This document shows positions 21,503 to 33,220 of a DNA stretch of 64,000 nt, one piece after another. Source of the stretch: Megaustenia siamemsis (lineage: Eukaryota; Mollusca; Gastropoda; Stylommatophora; Ariophantidae). Location of the stretch: positions 67,103,181 to 67,167,180 of the forward strand of contig JAVIAB010000046.1 in the NCBI GenBank assembly GCA_032433765.1. Reading direction: 5' to 3'. The number at the start of each line of letters is the position of its first letter. Positions within the stretch are counted from its first letter, which is position 1. The translations under genes were made by a program, and so were the position numbers. A model generated the notes under the pieces. It was given only the letters and a program-made list of their open reading frames with translations. It searched no databases and was not told where the DNA came from.

Positions 21503-24086
21503 GGATTAATGGAATATTAGAAACACTAGGAAACATAACAGCAGAAGGGGCGAACAGAAGAGCAAAAGATGGATTAATGGAATATTAGAAACACTAGGAA
21601 ACATAACAGCAGAAGGGGCGAACAGAAGAGCAAAAGATGGATTAATGGAATATTAGAAACACTAGGAAACATAACAGCAGAAGGGGCGAACAGAAGAGCA
21701 AATGATGGATTGATGGAATATTAGAAACACTAGGAAACATAACAGCAGGAGAGGTCAACAGAAGAGCAAAAGATGGATTGATGGAATATTAGAAACACTA
21801 GGAAACATAACAGCAGGAGAGGTCAACAGAAGAGCAAAAGATGGATTGATGGAATATTAGAAACACTAGGAAACATAACAACAGGAGAGGTCAACAGAAG
21901 AGCAAAAGATGGATTGATGGAATATTAGAAACACTAGGAAACATAACAGCAGGAGAGGTCAACAGAAGAGCAAAAGATGGATTGATGGAATATTAGAAAC
22001 ACTAGGAAACATAACAGCAGGAGAGGTCAACAGAAGAGCAAAAGATGGATTGATGGAATATTAGAAACACTAGGAAACATAACAGCAGGAGAGGTCAACA
22101 GAAGAGCAAAAGATGGATTGATGGAATATTAGAAACACTAGGAAACATAACAGTAGGAGAGGCCAACAGAAGAGTAAAAGATGGATTGATGGAATATTAC
22201 AAACACTAGGAAACATAACAGCAGGAGAGGACAACAGAAGAGCAAAAGATGGATTGATGGAATATTAGAAACACTAGGAAACATAACAGCAGGAGAGGAC
22301 AACAGAAGAGCAAAAGATGGATTGATGGAATATTAGAAACACTAGGAAACATAACAGCAGGAGAGGTCAACAGAAGAGCAAAAGATGGATTGATGGAATA
22401 TTAGAAACACTAGGAAACATAACAGCAGGAGAGGTCAACAGAAGAGCAAAAGATGGATTGATGGAATATTAGAAACACTAGGAAACATAACAGTAGGAGA
22501 GGCCAACAGAAGAGCAAAAGATGGATTGATGGAATATTAGAAACACTAGGAAACATAACAGCAGGAGAGGCCAACAGAAGAGCAAAAGATGGATTGATGG
22601 AATATTAGAAACACTAGGAAACATAACAGTAGGAGAGGCCAGCACAAGAGTGAAAGATGGATTGATGGAATATTAGAAACACTAGGAAACATAACAGCAG
22701 GAGAGGCCAACAGAAGAGTAAAAGATGGATTGATGGAATATTAGAAACACTAGGAAACATAACAGTAGGAGAGGCCAACACAAGAGTGAAAGATGGATTG
22801 ATGGAATATTAGAAACACTAGGAAACATAACAGCAGGAGAGGACAACAGAAGAGTAAAAGATGGATTGATGGAATATTAGAAACACTAGGAAACATAACA
22901 GTAGGAGAGGCCAACACAAGAGTGAAAGATGGATTGATGGAATATTAGAAACACTAGGAAACATAACAGCAGGAGAGGACAACAGAAGAGTAAAAGATGG
23001 ATTGATGGAATATTAGAAACACTAGGAAACATAACAGCAGGAGAGGTCAACAGAAGAGTAAAAGATGGATTGATGGAATATTAGAAACACTAGGAAACAT
23101 AACAGCAGGAGAGGTCAACAGAAGAGTAAAAGATGGATTGATGGAATATTAGAAACACTAGAAAACATAACAGCAGGAGAGGCCAACAGAAGAGTAAAAG
23201 ATGGATTGATGGAATATTAGAAACACTAGGAAACATAACAGTAGGAGAGGTCAACAGAAGAGCAAAAGATGGATTGATGGAATATTAGAAACACTAGGAA
23301 ACATAACAGCAGGAGAGGTCAACAGAAGAGTAAAAGATGGATTGATGGAATATTAGAAACACTAGGAAACATAACAGTAGGAGAGGTCAACACAAGAGTG
23401 AAAGATGGATTGATGGAATATTAGAAACACTAGGAAACATAACAGTAGGAGAGGTCAACACAAGAGTGAAAGAAGGATTGATGGAATATTAGAAACACTA
23501 GGAATCATAACAGTAGGAGAGGCCAGCACAAGAGTGAAAGATGGATTGATGGAATATTAGAAACACTAGGAAACATAACAGCAGGAGAGGCCAACAGAAG
23601 AGTGAAAGATGGATTGATGGAATATTAGAAACACTAGGAAACATAACAGCAGGAGAGGACAACAGAAGAGTAAAAGATGGATTGATGGAATATTAGAAAC
23701 ACTAGGAAACATAACAGTAGGAGAGGCCAACACAAGAGTGAAAGAAGGATTGATGGAATATTAGAAACACTAGGAAACATAACAGCAGGAGAGGCCAACA
23801 GAAGAGCAAACGATGGATTGATGGAATATTAGAAACACTAGGAAACATAACAGTAGGAGAGGTCAACAGAAGAGTAAAAGATGGATTGATGGAATATTAG
23901 AAACACTAGGAAACATAACAGCAGGAGAGGCCAACAGAAGAGTAAAAGATGGATTGATGGAATATTAGAAACACTAGGAAACATAACAGTAGGAGAGGTC
24001 AACAGAAGAGCAAAAGATGGATTGATGGAATATTAGAAACACTAGGAAACATAACAGCAGGAGAGGCCAACAGAAAAGCAAAATAT
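21503..24086 (+). repeat. 68-bp satellite, copy block 2 (inverted to block 1)
   Basis: About 38 copies of the 68-bp unit, highly uniform. Diagnostic positions vary between AGCAGG and AGTAGG, GGTCAAC and GGCCAAC, and AGAGCAAAAG and AGAGTAAAAG. Variant combinations recur in runs (22,600-23,000 and 23,340-23,760), showing multi-monomer expansion. Each monomer reads as part of a LINE C-terminus: RWIDGILETLGNITAGE, then NRRAKDGLMEY and a stop. Since 68 is not a multiple of three, no frame crosses monomers. Confidence 0.95.
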
Positions 24087-24170
24087 ATCTTCCCTCGACT
24101 CTCAAAGACAAATTAGGATGGAAAGAAGAAGTACATGATGTCATCTATATCATTATAGTCAGTCAGTGAA
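24087..24170 (+). other. junction: LINE-like linker plus a lone 36-bp-type monomer
   Basis: After the last 68-bp monomer the sequence continues as AAATATATCTTCCCTCGACT then CTCAAAGACAAATTAGGATG, resembling the flank of block 1. It then reaches GTACATGATGTCATCTATAT and CATTATAGTCAGTCAGT (24,131-24,167). That last stretch closely resembles one 36-bp satellite monomer (GTACATGATGTC, six changed bases, then TATA-CATTATAGTCAGTCAG). It sits outside any 36-bp array and may preserve the original order of the two satellite seeds. Confidence 0.65.
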
Positions 24171-24637
24171 TAATGCCATCTATAACTTATATCACAACAA
24201 TAAACAAGATGATCGTATATCACAACAATAAACAAGACAACAAAGTTCCGGTGTCATGGCGGCTACATGCCGTCGTTTTTATATTTCGGCTCTTGCCGAT
24301 ATATTTATTTAAATGATTTATGTGACAGTCGAGTTATGAATTTATGTGCTGCTATTCCCCGTTTGGTGTATGTTTTACTTCTGACGTGTGGATAAACTGT
24401 GATTACCGATATTTAAGTGGAATATGATTTATGCTTCTCTGTGTCGTGTGTTCGCGGTTCAATAGTCAAGCACATGGTTCGACGACAAAATGGCACCGCC
24501 TCGGGTACGTTCAACCCGAAAATAAAAGGTCTGTGTCGGTGGATGGGGCGGATGAATCGAAAATGATCAATGGCCCAGAAGGCGAAAACAGCAAAGTGTG
24601 TGGTACACATGAGGCATATTCAGAACACGAAAGTGAC
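24171..24637. other. single-copy sequence, possible retroelement relic
   Basis: Contains a short duplicated phrase (CACAACAATAAACAAGA twice near 24,192-24,235), a T/A-rich region with TATATTTATTTAAATG, and an ATG followed by an Arg/Pro-rich start (MAPPRVRSTRK) that stops after 11 codons near 24,525. Nothing identifies it as host coding sequence. Confidence 0.35.
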
Positions 24638-26935
24638 CTCAACACTTCTTCATGCACTGCATAATTGTAAGTGAACTCAACACTTCTTGATGTCCTACAT
24701 AGTTGTAAGTGTCTTCAACACTTCTTGATGTCCTACATAGCTGTAAGAGAACTCAACACTTCTTGATGTCCTACATAGCTGTAAGAGAACTCAACACTTC
24801 TTGATGTCCTACATAGCTGTAAGTGAACTCAATACTTGTTCCTGTCCTACATAATTGTAAGTAAACTCAACACTTCTTGATGCCCTACATAGTTGTAAAT
24901 GTCTTCAACACTTCTTGATGCCCTACATAGTTGTAAATGTCTTCAACACTTCTTGCTGTCCTACATAGCTGTAAGTGAACTCAACACTTCTTGATGTCCT
25001 ACATAGCTGTAAGTGAACTCAACACTTCTTTATGTACTACATAGCTGTAAGTGAACTCAACACTTCTTCATGCCCTACATAGTTGTAAGTGAACTCAACA
25101 CTTCTTCATGCCCTACATAGTTGTAAGTGAACTCAACACTTCTTCATGCCCTACATAATTGTAAGAGAACTCAACACTTCTTGATGTCCTACATAGCTGT
25201 AAGAGAACTCAACACTTCATGATCTCCTACATAATTGTAAGAGAACTCAACACTTCTTGATCTCCTACATAATTGTAAGAGAACTCAACACTTCTTGATC
25301 TCCTACATAATTGTAAGTGAACTCAACACTTCTTCATGCCCTACATAATTGTAAGAAAACTGAACACTTCTTGATGTCCTACATAGCTGTAAGGGAACTC
25401 AACACTTCTTGATCTCCTACATAATTGTAAGAGAACTCAATACTTCTTGATCTCCTACATAATTGTAAGAGAACTGAACACTTCTTGATGTCCTACATAG
25501 CTGTAAGGGAACTCAACACTTCTTGATCTCCTACATAATTGTAAGAGAACTCAACACTTCTTGATGTCCTACATAATTGTAAGAGAACTCAACACTTCTT
25601 GATCTCCTACATAATTGTAAGAGAACTCAACACTTCTTGATCTCCTACATAATTGTAAGAGAACTCAACACTTCTTGATCTCCTACATAATTGTAAGAGA
25701 ACTCAACACTTCTTGATCTCATACATAATTGTAAGTGAACTCAACACTTCTTCATGCCCTACATAATTGTAAGTGAACTCAACACGTCTTCATGCCCTAC
25801 ATAATTGTAAGAAAACTCAACAGTTCTTGATGTCCTACATAGCTGTAAGGGAACTCAACACTTCTTGATCTCCTAAATAATTGTAAGAGAACTCAACACT
25901 TCTTGATCTCCTACATAATTGTAAGAGAACTGAACACTTCTTGATGTCCTACATAGCTGTAAGGGAACTCAACACTTCTTGATCTCCTACATAATTGTAA
26001 GAGAACTCAACACTTCTTGATGTCCTACATAATTGTAAGAGAACTCAACACTTCTTGATCTCCTACATAATTGTAAGAGAACTCAACACTTCTTGATCTC
26101 CTACATAATTGTAAGAGAACTCAACACTTCTTGATCTCCTACATAATTGTAAGAGAACTCAACACTTCTTGATCTCCTACATAATTGTAAGAGAACTCAA
26201 CACTTCTTGATCTCCTACATAATTGTAAGTGAACTCAACACTTCTTGATCTCCTACATAATTGTAAGTGAACTCAACACTTCTTGTTCTCCTACATAATT
26301 GTAAGTGAACTCAACACTTCTTGTTCTCCTACATAATTGTAAGAGAACTCAACACTTCTTGATCTCCTACATAATTGTAAGAGAACTCAACACTTCTTGA
26401 TCTCCTACATAATTGTAAGAGAACTCAACACTTCTTGATCTCCTACATAATTGTAAGAGAACTCAACACTTCTTGATCTCCTACATAATTGTAAGAGAAC
26501 TCAACACTTCTTGATCTCCTACATAATTGTAAGTGAACTCAACACTTCTTCATGCCCTACATAATTGTAAGAGAACTGAACACTTCTTGATGTCCTACAT
26601 AGCTGTAAGGGAACTCAACACTTCTTGATCTCCTACATAATTGTAAGAGAACTCAACACTTCTTGTTCTCCTACATAATTGTAAGAGAACTCAACACTTC
26701 TTGTTCTCCTACATAATTGTAAGAGAACTCAACACTTCTTGTTCTCCTACATAATTGTAAGAGAACTCAACACTTCTTGTTCTCCTACATAATTGTAAGA
26801 GAACTCAACACTTCTTGTTCTCCTACATAATTGTAAGAGAACTCAACACTTCTTGTTCTCCTACATAATTGTAAGAGAACTCAACACTTCTTGTTCTCCT
26901 ACATAATTGTAAGAGAACTCAACACTTCTTCATGT
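24638..26935. repeat. 38-bp minisatellite
   Basis: About 60 copies of a 38-bp unit: AACTCAACACTTCTTGATCT, CCTACATAATTGTAAGAG. Early copies carry GATGTCCTACATAGCTG and later ones GATCTCCTACATAATTG. The last run (26,640-26,920) is nearly uniform for TTCTTGTTCTCC, which points to recent local expansion at that end. Confidence 0.95.
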
Positions 26936-27175
26936 CCTCTGCATTGTTTTTTTCTGTTTCTATTACCTCTCTCTTGTTATTCCTCTGAGTGTCTCTACTT
27001 TTATCATTCTCTGTGCTACTATTTCCTCTCTTGTTATTGTTCTATGTATGTCTCTCTTTCCTCTCTGTTGTTACCGTTATCTATTTCTCTATTTCCAAGC
27101 ATTTCTCAGTGACGTATTGTCTCTCCAGGCTCAATTTTTGTATTTCCCCGCCGTTGTTGTCCCACTGTGCTGTGT
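26936..27175. other. pyrimidine-rich linker
   Basis: T/C-rich, no complex feature recognised. The LINE frame begins immediately after it at about 27,176. Confidence 0.5.
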
Positions 27176-28750
27176 AAGGGAACGATGGACAGAATACATT
27201 AATGATCTTTATAATGATGAACGAACGGAAGTAAATATTAAGGATAATGGAGAAGGACCAGAAATACTCAGAGAAGAAGTGGAAGACGCCTTGCGCAATA
27301 TGAAAGCAGGCAAAGCTCCTGGACCAGATAATATAACTAAAGAAGAGATTGAAGCCATGGGTGATTTTGGAATAGAAATAATAACAAAAATATTGAATGA
27401 TATCTACAACAGCGGATATATACCAGACGACATGCTCAAATCAATATTCATAGCCCTACCAAAGAAATCGGGTGCGATTGAATGCGATGATCATCGCACA
27501 ATAAGCCTTATGAGTCACATGACTAAGATATTACTAAGAATCATCATGCGAAGAGTGCGAAACAAAATCAGTCCAGAAATTAGCGATGAACAGTGTGGTT
27601 TTGTTAGAGATAAAGGAACAAGCAATGCCATTTATATCATAAGATCTTTAGTAGAACGAGCCATACAGGTGAAAACAGATCTATACCTATGTTTCATAGA
27701 TTACACCAAGGCATTTGACAAAGTAAAGCACCAAGAAATAATCAACATTTTAGAAAGCATAAACGTAGACAGCAAAGATCTAAGAATAATAAAGAACATG
27801 TACTAGCAACAAACAGCGGCCATAAGAACTGGAAACCAATTGGGAATGTTTCAACAAATAAAACAGGGTGTTAGATAAGGTTGTGTGCTGTCACCAGATT
27901 TGTTTAATATTTATAGTGAGATTATTTTAAGATCCATAAGGGGCATGCCTAGAATAACAATTGGAGGTCATAATATAAATAATCTAAGGTATGCTGATGA
28001 TACAGTATTAATCGCTAAGAGTGAAAATGAGTTACAAGAAATGTTGGACATTATAGTGAAAGAAAGCAAAAATAAAGGACTCAGCCTTAATAGCAAAAAG
28101 ACAGAGGTAATGGTAACAACAAAGAAAAAGACATCACCTCAGTGCAAAATAAAGACAAGTGGAACAATGTTAAAACAGGTAAATGAATTTAAATATTTGG
28201 GAACTTTGTTAACCTCAGACGGAAGATGTACAAAAGAGGTGAGATGCAGAATGGCTCAGGCAAAAGCAGCTTTCCAAAAAAATGAGGAAGATACTATGCA
28301 ATCCATTTTTGACAATAGAAATAAGAAAAAGAGTAGAGCCAGTCTTAACATATGGATGCGAATCATGGACAATGGGACAACAGACAAGAAAATCACTGGT
28401 GTCTGTAGAAATGTGGTTTTACAGAAGAATGTTGAGAATACCATGGACAGCTAAGAAGAGTAATGAAGATGTTCTGAGAGAGGTCAAAGCAAAAAGAGAG
28501 CTAATTTCCAATATTAGGAAGAAACAATCATAATTTTTTGGCTATGTAATGAGAAGAGAACAGCTGAAATGTATTGTAACAACTGGGAAAATTGAGGGAC
28601 GAAGAGATAGAGGGAAGCAAAGAGAAAAAAAAATGCCAGACAGCTTAAGAGAATGGCTTGGCAGAAGGTCAACAACAGAAATGATAAATAGCTGCCGAGA
28701 TCGAAAATTATGGACATACATGATCACCTACGCCAGTAGGCACGGTACTT
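27176..28750 (+). pseudogene. RTE-like LINE: reverse transcriptase to 3' end
   Basis: 5'-truncated copy lacking the endonuclease. In order: RWTEYINDLYN, MKAGKAPGPDNITKEEIEA, the finger/palm motif IALPKKSGAIECDDHRTISL, DEQCGFVRDKGTSNAIYIIR, FIDYTKAFDKV (palm Asp), GCVLSPDLFNIYSE, the catalytic NLRYADDTVLIA (both Asp kept), then FKYLGTLLTSDGRC, VLTYGCESWTM, RRMLRIPWTAKKSNEDVL and a basic C-terminal tail (FGYVMRREQL; SLREWLGRRSTTEM). Stops interrupt it near 27,805, 27,877 and 28,531, with a frame change near 28,280 at an A run. Clade is called RTE-like from overall look. Ends in a TGATGATGATG tail. Confidence 0.85.
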
Positions 28751-28764
28751 GATGATGATGACTG

Positions 28765-29997
28765 TGTTCTGTCTTCTGTTATCCCACTGTGGTCTGTCTT
28801 CTGTTATCCCACTATGGTATGTCTTCTGTTAACCCACTGTGGTCTGTCTTCTGTTATCCCACTGTGGTCTGTCGTCTGTTATCCCACTATGGTCTGTCTT
28901 CTGTTATCCCACTATAGTCTGTCCCCTGTTGCCCCACTGTGGTCCGTCCCCTGTTGCCACCATTGTGGTCTTTCCCCTTTTGCCCACTGTGGTCTGTCCC
29001 CTGTTTCCCCACTGTGGACTATCCTCTGTTACCCGACTGTGGTCTGTCCCCTATTGCCCGACTGTGGTCTGTCCCCTGTTGCCCCACTGTGGTCTGTCCC
29101 CTGTTGCCCCACTGTGGTCTGTTCCCTGTTGCCCCACTGTGGTCTGTCCCCTGTTGCCCCACTGTGGTCTGTCCCCTGTTGCCCGACTGTGGTCTGTCCC
29201 CTGTTGCCCGACTGTGGTCTGTCCCCTGTTGCCCCACTGTGGTCTGTCCCCTGTTGCCCCACTGTGGTCTGTCCCCTGTTGCCCCACTGTGGTCTGTCCC
29301 CTGTTGCCCGACTGTGGTCTGTCCCCTGTTGCCCCACTGTGGGCTGTCCCCTGTTGCCCCACTGTGGTCTGTCCATTGTTGCCCCACTGTGGTCTGTCCC
29401 CTGTTGCCCCACTGTGGTCTGTCCCCTGTTGCCCCACTGTGGTCTGTCCCCTGTTTCCCCACTGTGGACTATCCTCTGTTACCCGACTGTGGTCTGTCCC
29501 CTGTTGCCCGACTGTGGTCTGTCCCCTGTTGCCCCACTGTGGTCTGTCCCCTGTTGCCCCACTGTGGTCTGTCCCCTGTTACCCACTGTGGTCTGTCCCC
29601 TGTTTCCCCACTGTGGACTATCCTCTGTTACCCGACTGTGGTCTGTCCCCTGTTGCCCGACTGTGGTCTGTCCCCTGTTGCCCCACTGTGGTCTGTCCCC
29701 TGTTGCCCCACTGTGGTCTGTTCCCTGTTGCCCCACTGTGGTCTGTCCCCTGTTGCCCCACTGTGGTCTGTCCCCTGTTGCCCCACTGTGGTCTGTCCCC
29801 TGTTGCCCCACTGTGGTCTGTCCCCTGTTGCCCCACTGTGGTCTGTCCCCTGTTGCCCCACTGTGGTCTGTCCCCTGTTGCCCCACTGTGGTCTGTCCCC
29901 TGTTGCCCCACTGTGGTCTGTCCCCTGTTGCCCCACTGTGGTCTGTCCCCTGTTGCCCCACTGTAGTCTGTCCCCTGTTGCCCCACTGTGGTCTGTT
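28765..29997. repeat. 25-bp minisatellite
   Basis: About 49 copies of CCACTGTGGTCTGTCCCCTG TTGCC. The first 150 bp use the variant GTCTTCTGTTATCC. A composite stretch (CCCCACTGTGGACTATCCTC followed by TGTTACCCGAC) recurs near 29,010, 29,460 and 29,610, showing duplication of multi-unit blocks. All six frames stay open over long stretches because the period has no stops; they are not genes. Confidence 0.96.
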
Positions 29998-30026
29998 TGA
30001 CCTATTGTCATGAAAGTTCCCTTTAC

Positions 30027-30614
30027 CAGAGATAACTCAAACAGAACTAGTACTTCAACACTGACCTCAAACAGAACTAGTACTTCAACACTGACCTCAA
30101 ACAGAACTAGTACTTCAACACTGACCTCAAACAGAACTAGTACTTCAACACTGACCTCAAAAAGAACTAGTACTTCAACACTGACCTCAAACAGAACTAG
30201 TACTTCAACACTGACCTCAAACAGAACTAGTACTTCAACACTGACCTCAAACAGAACTAGTACTTCAACACTGACCTCAAACAGAACTAGTACTTCAACA
30301 CTGACCTCAAACAGAACTAGTACTTCAACACTGACCTCAAACAGAACTAGTACTTCAACACTGACCTCAAACAGAACTAGTACTTCAACACTGACCTCAA
30401 ACAGAACTAGTACTTCAACACTGACCTCAAACAGAACTAGTACTTCAACACTGACCTCAAACAGAACTAGTACTTCAACACTGACCTCAAACAGAACTAG
30501 TACTTCAACACTGACCTCAAACAGAACTAGTACTTCAACACTGACCTCAAACAGAACTAGTACTTCAACACTGACCTCAAACAGAACTAGTACTTCAACA
30601 CTGACCTCAAACAG
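30027..30614. repeat. 30-bp near-perfect minisatellite
   Basis: About 19.5 copies of a 30-bp unit (AACAGAACTAGTACTTCAAC, ACTGACCTCA). The only difference I see is AAAAGAACTA in the fifth copy, so the array expanded or was homogenised very recently. The period is a multiple of three, so frames are open on both strands (NRTSTSTLTS on +). No signal peptide, domain or splice context supports a protein. Confidence 0.96.
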
Positions 30615-30760
30615 ATACAACTATCTTTTGATACAAACTATCCCCGGCCAACCCACGACCATAAATCTATGAATAGCTCTCGCTCTGGATATCTTGGTGG
30701 CGTGACAGTTACTTCCTGGGCGATTTAGGGCCTCATTTTACAAGCCTCCACTTTTGGAGG

Positions 30761-30797
<37 letters not shown>

Positions 30798-30985
30798 GCA
30801 TAAAACACTTGGTAGTGGGAAGTGGAGGAGTATGGGAGGAAAACCAGCCGTCCTTAAAGAGACAGGAAGGTAAATAGACGACCTGGAGTAGGAGCAGATT
30901 TCCTTGTTGGATGCAGAGTAAGGTCTGTCTTCTGTTGGTGCCGCGCTGTGTTCTGGGAACGTCTTCATGGCCAGAACCTGGGCTA
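30615..30985. other. single-copy linker with a CA microsatellite
   Basis: Unique sequence containing (CA)n at about 30,763-30,795. No coding or RNA feature recognised. Confidence 0.6.
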
Positions 30986-31966
30986 ACCGTTGTTGTTTGT
31001 TGTTTATTGGAACAGGTCAGGTAAGGTCTTGACTTTGATCTCAGTCACTTGTTTGTTGTTTATTGAAACAGGTCAGGTAAGGTCTTGACTTTGATCTCAG
31101 TCACTTGTTTGTTGTTTATTGGAACAGGTCAGGTAAGGTCTTGACTTTGATCTCAGTCACTTGTTTGTTGTTTATTGGAACAGGTCAGGTAAGGTCTTGA
31201 CTTTGATCTCAGTCACTTGTTTGTTGTTTATTGGAACAGGTCAGGTAAGGTCTTGACTTTGATCTCAGTCACTTGTTTGTTGTTTATTGGAACAGGTCAG
31301 GTAAGGTCTTGACTTTGATCTCAGTCACTTGTTTGTTGTTTATTGGAACAGGTCAGGTAAGGTCTTGACTTTGATCTCAGTCACTTGTTTGTTGTTTATT
31401 GAAACAGGTCAGGTAAGGTCTTGACTTTGATCTCAGTCACTTGTTTGTTGTTTATTGAAACAGGTCAGGTAAGGTCTTGACTTTGATCTCAGTCACTTGT
31501 TTGTTGTTTATTGGAACAGGTCAGGTAAGGTCTTGACTTTGATCTCAGTCACTTGTTTGTTGTTTATTGGAACAGGTCAGGTAAGGTCTTGACTTTGATC
31601 TCAGTCACTTGTTTGTTGTTTATTGGAACAGGTCAGGTAAGGTCTTGACTTTGATCTCAGTCACTTGTTTGTTGTTTATTGGAACAGGTCAGGTAAGGTC
31701 TTGACTTTGATCTCAGTCACTTGTTTGTTGTTTATTGGAACAGGTCAGGTAAGGTCTTGACTTTGATCTCAGTCACTTGTTTGTTGTTTATTGAAACAGG
31801 TCAGGTAAGGTCTTGACTTTGATCTCAGTCACTTGTTTGTTGTTTATTGAAACAGGTCAGGTAAGGTCTTGACTTTGATCTCAGTCACTTGTTTGTTGTT
31901 TATTGTAACAGGTCAGGTAAGGTCTTGACTTTGATCTCAGTCACTTGTTTGTTGTTTATTGAAACA
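30986..31966. repeat. 56-bp minisatellite with splice-like motifs
   Basis: About 17 copies of a 56-bp unit: CTTGTTTGTTGTTTATTGGA, ACAGGTCAGGTAAGGTCTTG, ACTTTGATCTCAGTCA. Copies are nearly identical apart from GGAACAG or GAAACAG. Each unit contains a T-rich stretch followed by ACAG and, 5 nt later, CAG|GTAAGG, which fits the animal 5' splice-site consensus. Confidence 0.95.
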
Positions 31967-32035
31967 TGTCATTGAACTTTCCATCACTAGAATGTGAATG
32001 ATTTATGTGAGAACAATCTCACTCAACACATGAGA

Positions 32036-32158
32036 TCAACCTGGTGACAGAACACAACCTTGTCTAACTCCCAGTTTTATTTGTTCCAATTCCCAATTGG
32101 TTTCCAGTTCTTGTGACCGCTGTTCGTTGCCAGAACATGTTCTTTAATATTCTTGCTA
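32036..32158 (-). pseudogene. RTE-like LINE fragment (RT core)
   Basis: Read on the minus strand, this segment matches 27,778-27,900 over about 120 bp (AAAGAACATGT, AACAGCGG, AAGAACTGGAAACCAATTGG). It continues into codons for GVRQGCVLSPG, the conserved RT block just before the catalytic YADD region. It lies directly beside the 29-bp array. Confidence 0.82.
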
Positions 32159-32174
32159 CCACAGTGGCGGCCAA

Positions 32175-32934
32175 CTTAAGGTAGAACGAGAGCCGGATTG
32201 TAGCCAAGGAACGAACGAGGGCCGGATTGTAGCCAAGGAACGAACGAGGGCCGGATTGTAGCCAAGGAACGAACGAGGGCCGGGCTGTAGCCAAGGAACG
32301 AACGAGGGCCGGGCTGTAGCCAAGGAACGAACGAGGGCCGGGCTGTAGCCAAGGAACGAACGAGGGCCGGGCTGTAGCCAAGGAACGAACGAGGGCCGGG
32401 CTGTAGCCAAGGAACGAACGAGGGCCGGGCTGTAGCCAAGGAACGAACGAGGGCCGGGTTGTAGCCAAGGAACGAACGAGGGCCGGATTGTAGCCAAGGA
32501 ACGAACGAGGGCCGGGCTGTAGCCAAGGAATGAACGAGGGCCGGGCTGTAGCCAAGGAACGAACGAGGGCCGGGTTGTAGCCAAGGAACGAACGAGGGCC
32601 GGGCTGTAGCCAAGGAACGGACGAGGGCCGGGCTGTAGCCAAGGAACGAACGAGGGCCGGGCTGTAGCCAAGGAACGAACGAGGGCCGGGTTGTAGCCAA
32701 GGAACGAACGAGGGCCGGGCTGTAGCCAAGGAACGAGCGAGGGCCGGGCTGTAGCCAAGGAACGAACGAGGGCCGGGCTGTAGCCAAGGAACGAACGAGG
32801 GCCGGGCTGTAGCCAAGGAACGAACGAGGGCCGGGCTGTAGCCAAGGAACGAACGAGGGCCGGGCTGTAGCCAAGGAACGAGCGAGGGCCGGGCTGTAGC
32901 CAAGGAACGAACGAGGGCCGGGCTGTAGCCAAGG
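32175..32934. repeat. 29-bp GC-rich minisatellite
   Basis: About 26 copies of GAACGAACGAGGGCCGGGCT GTAGCCAAG. Copies at the left end have GGATTG in place of GGGCTG, and isolated copies have GAGCGAGG or GGACGAGG. The unit has no stop on the minus strand in any frame, which produces long Pro/Ser/Arg-rich frames that are not genes. Confidence 0.96.
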
Positions 32935-33220
32935 CTATGACCAGACAACAATGACATGATGCGATCTAGGTCGCCCTTGTTGGTGCGGCCAAGATGGCGG
33001 TGTGTTTTACCTAGTGCGTTGTCAAGGAAGCACAATTTCATTTCTGTGATGAGCTCTCAACGATAACAAGCACACGCTCGCCATGTCTCCACGTGACGTA
33101 GAGTTGATTGACTGGAGTTGGCCAGTCTATAACGTGAAGACGGGTTCTGGACCGTGCGACTGAGTGAGTGCATGTGAGGCTAGACCATCCACAGCATCGA
33201 CGTTCAGCGACCATATCAAT
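32935..33220. other. single-copy sequence upstream of a LINE endonuclease
   Basis: GC-balanced unique sequence with GCCAAGATGGCGGTG near 32,989. It may be the 5' untranslated part of the LINE that follows. No separate feature is supported. Confidence 0.4.

Noticed and set aside
24413..24664. Small host gene at 24.4-24.7 kb
   Set aside because: The frame is short, runs into the 38-bp array, has no recognisable domain, and the nearby ATG frame stops after 11 codons.
28814..30013. Cys/Pro/Leu-rich 399-residue frame and its overlaps on both strands
   Set aside because: Translation of a 25-bp minisatellite; all six frames are open for the same reason.
30010..30672. NRTSTSTLTS repeat protein resembling a mucin
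   Set aside because: 30-bp array open on both strands, no signal peptide, near-perfect DNA identity including third positions. It reflects recent DNA amplification rather than coding constraint.
32064..33041. 325-residue minus-strand frame rich in PRSFLGYSPALV
   Set aside because: 29-bp array with open frames in all phases; the end of the frame is a LINE fragment.
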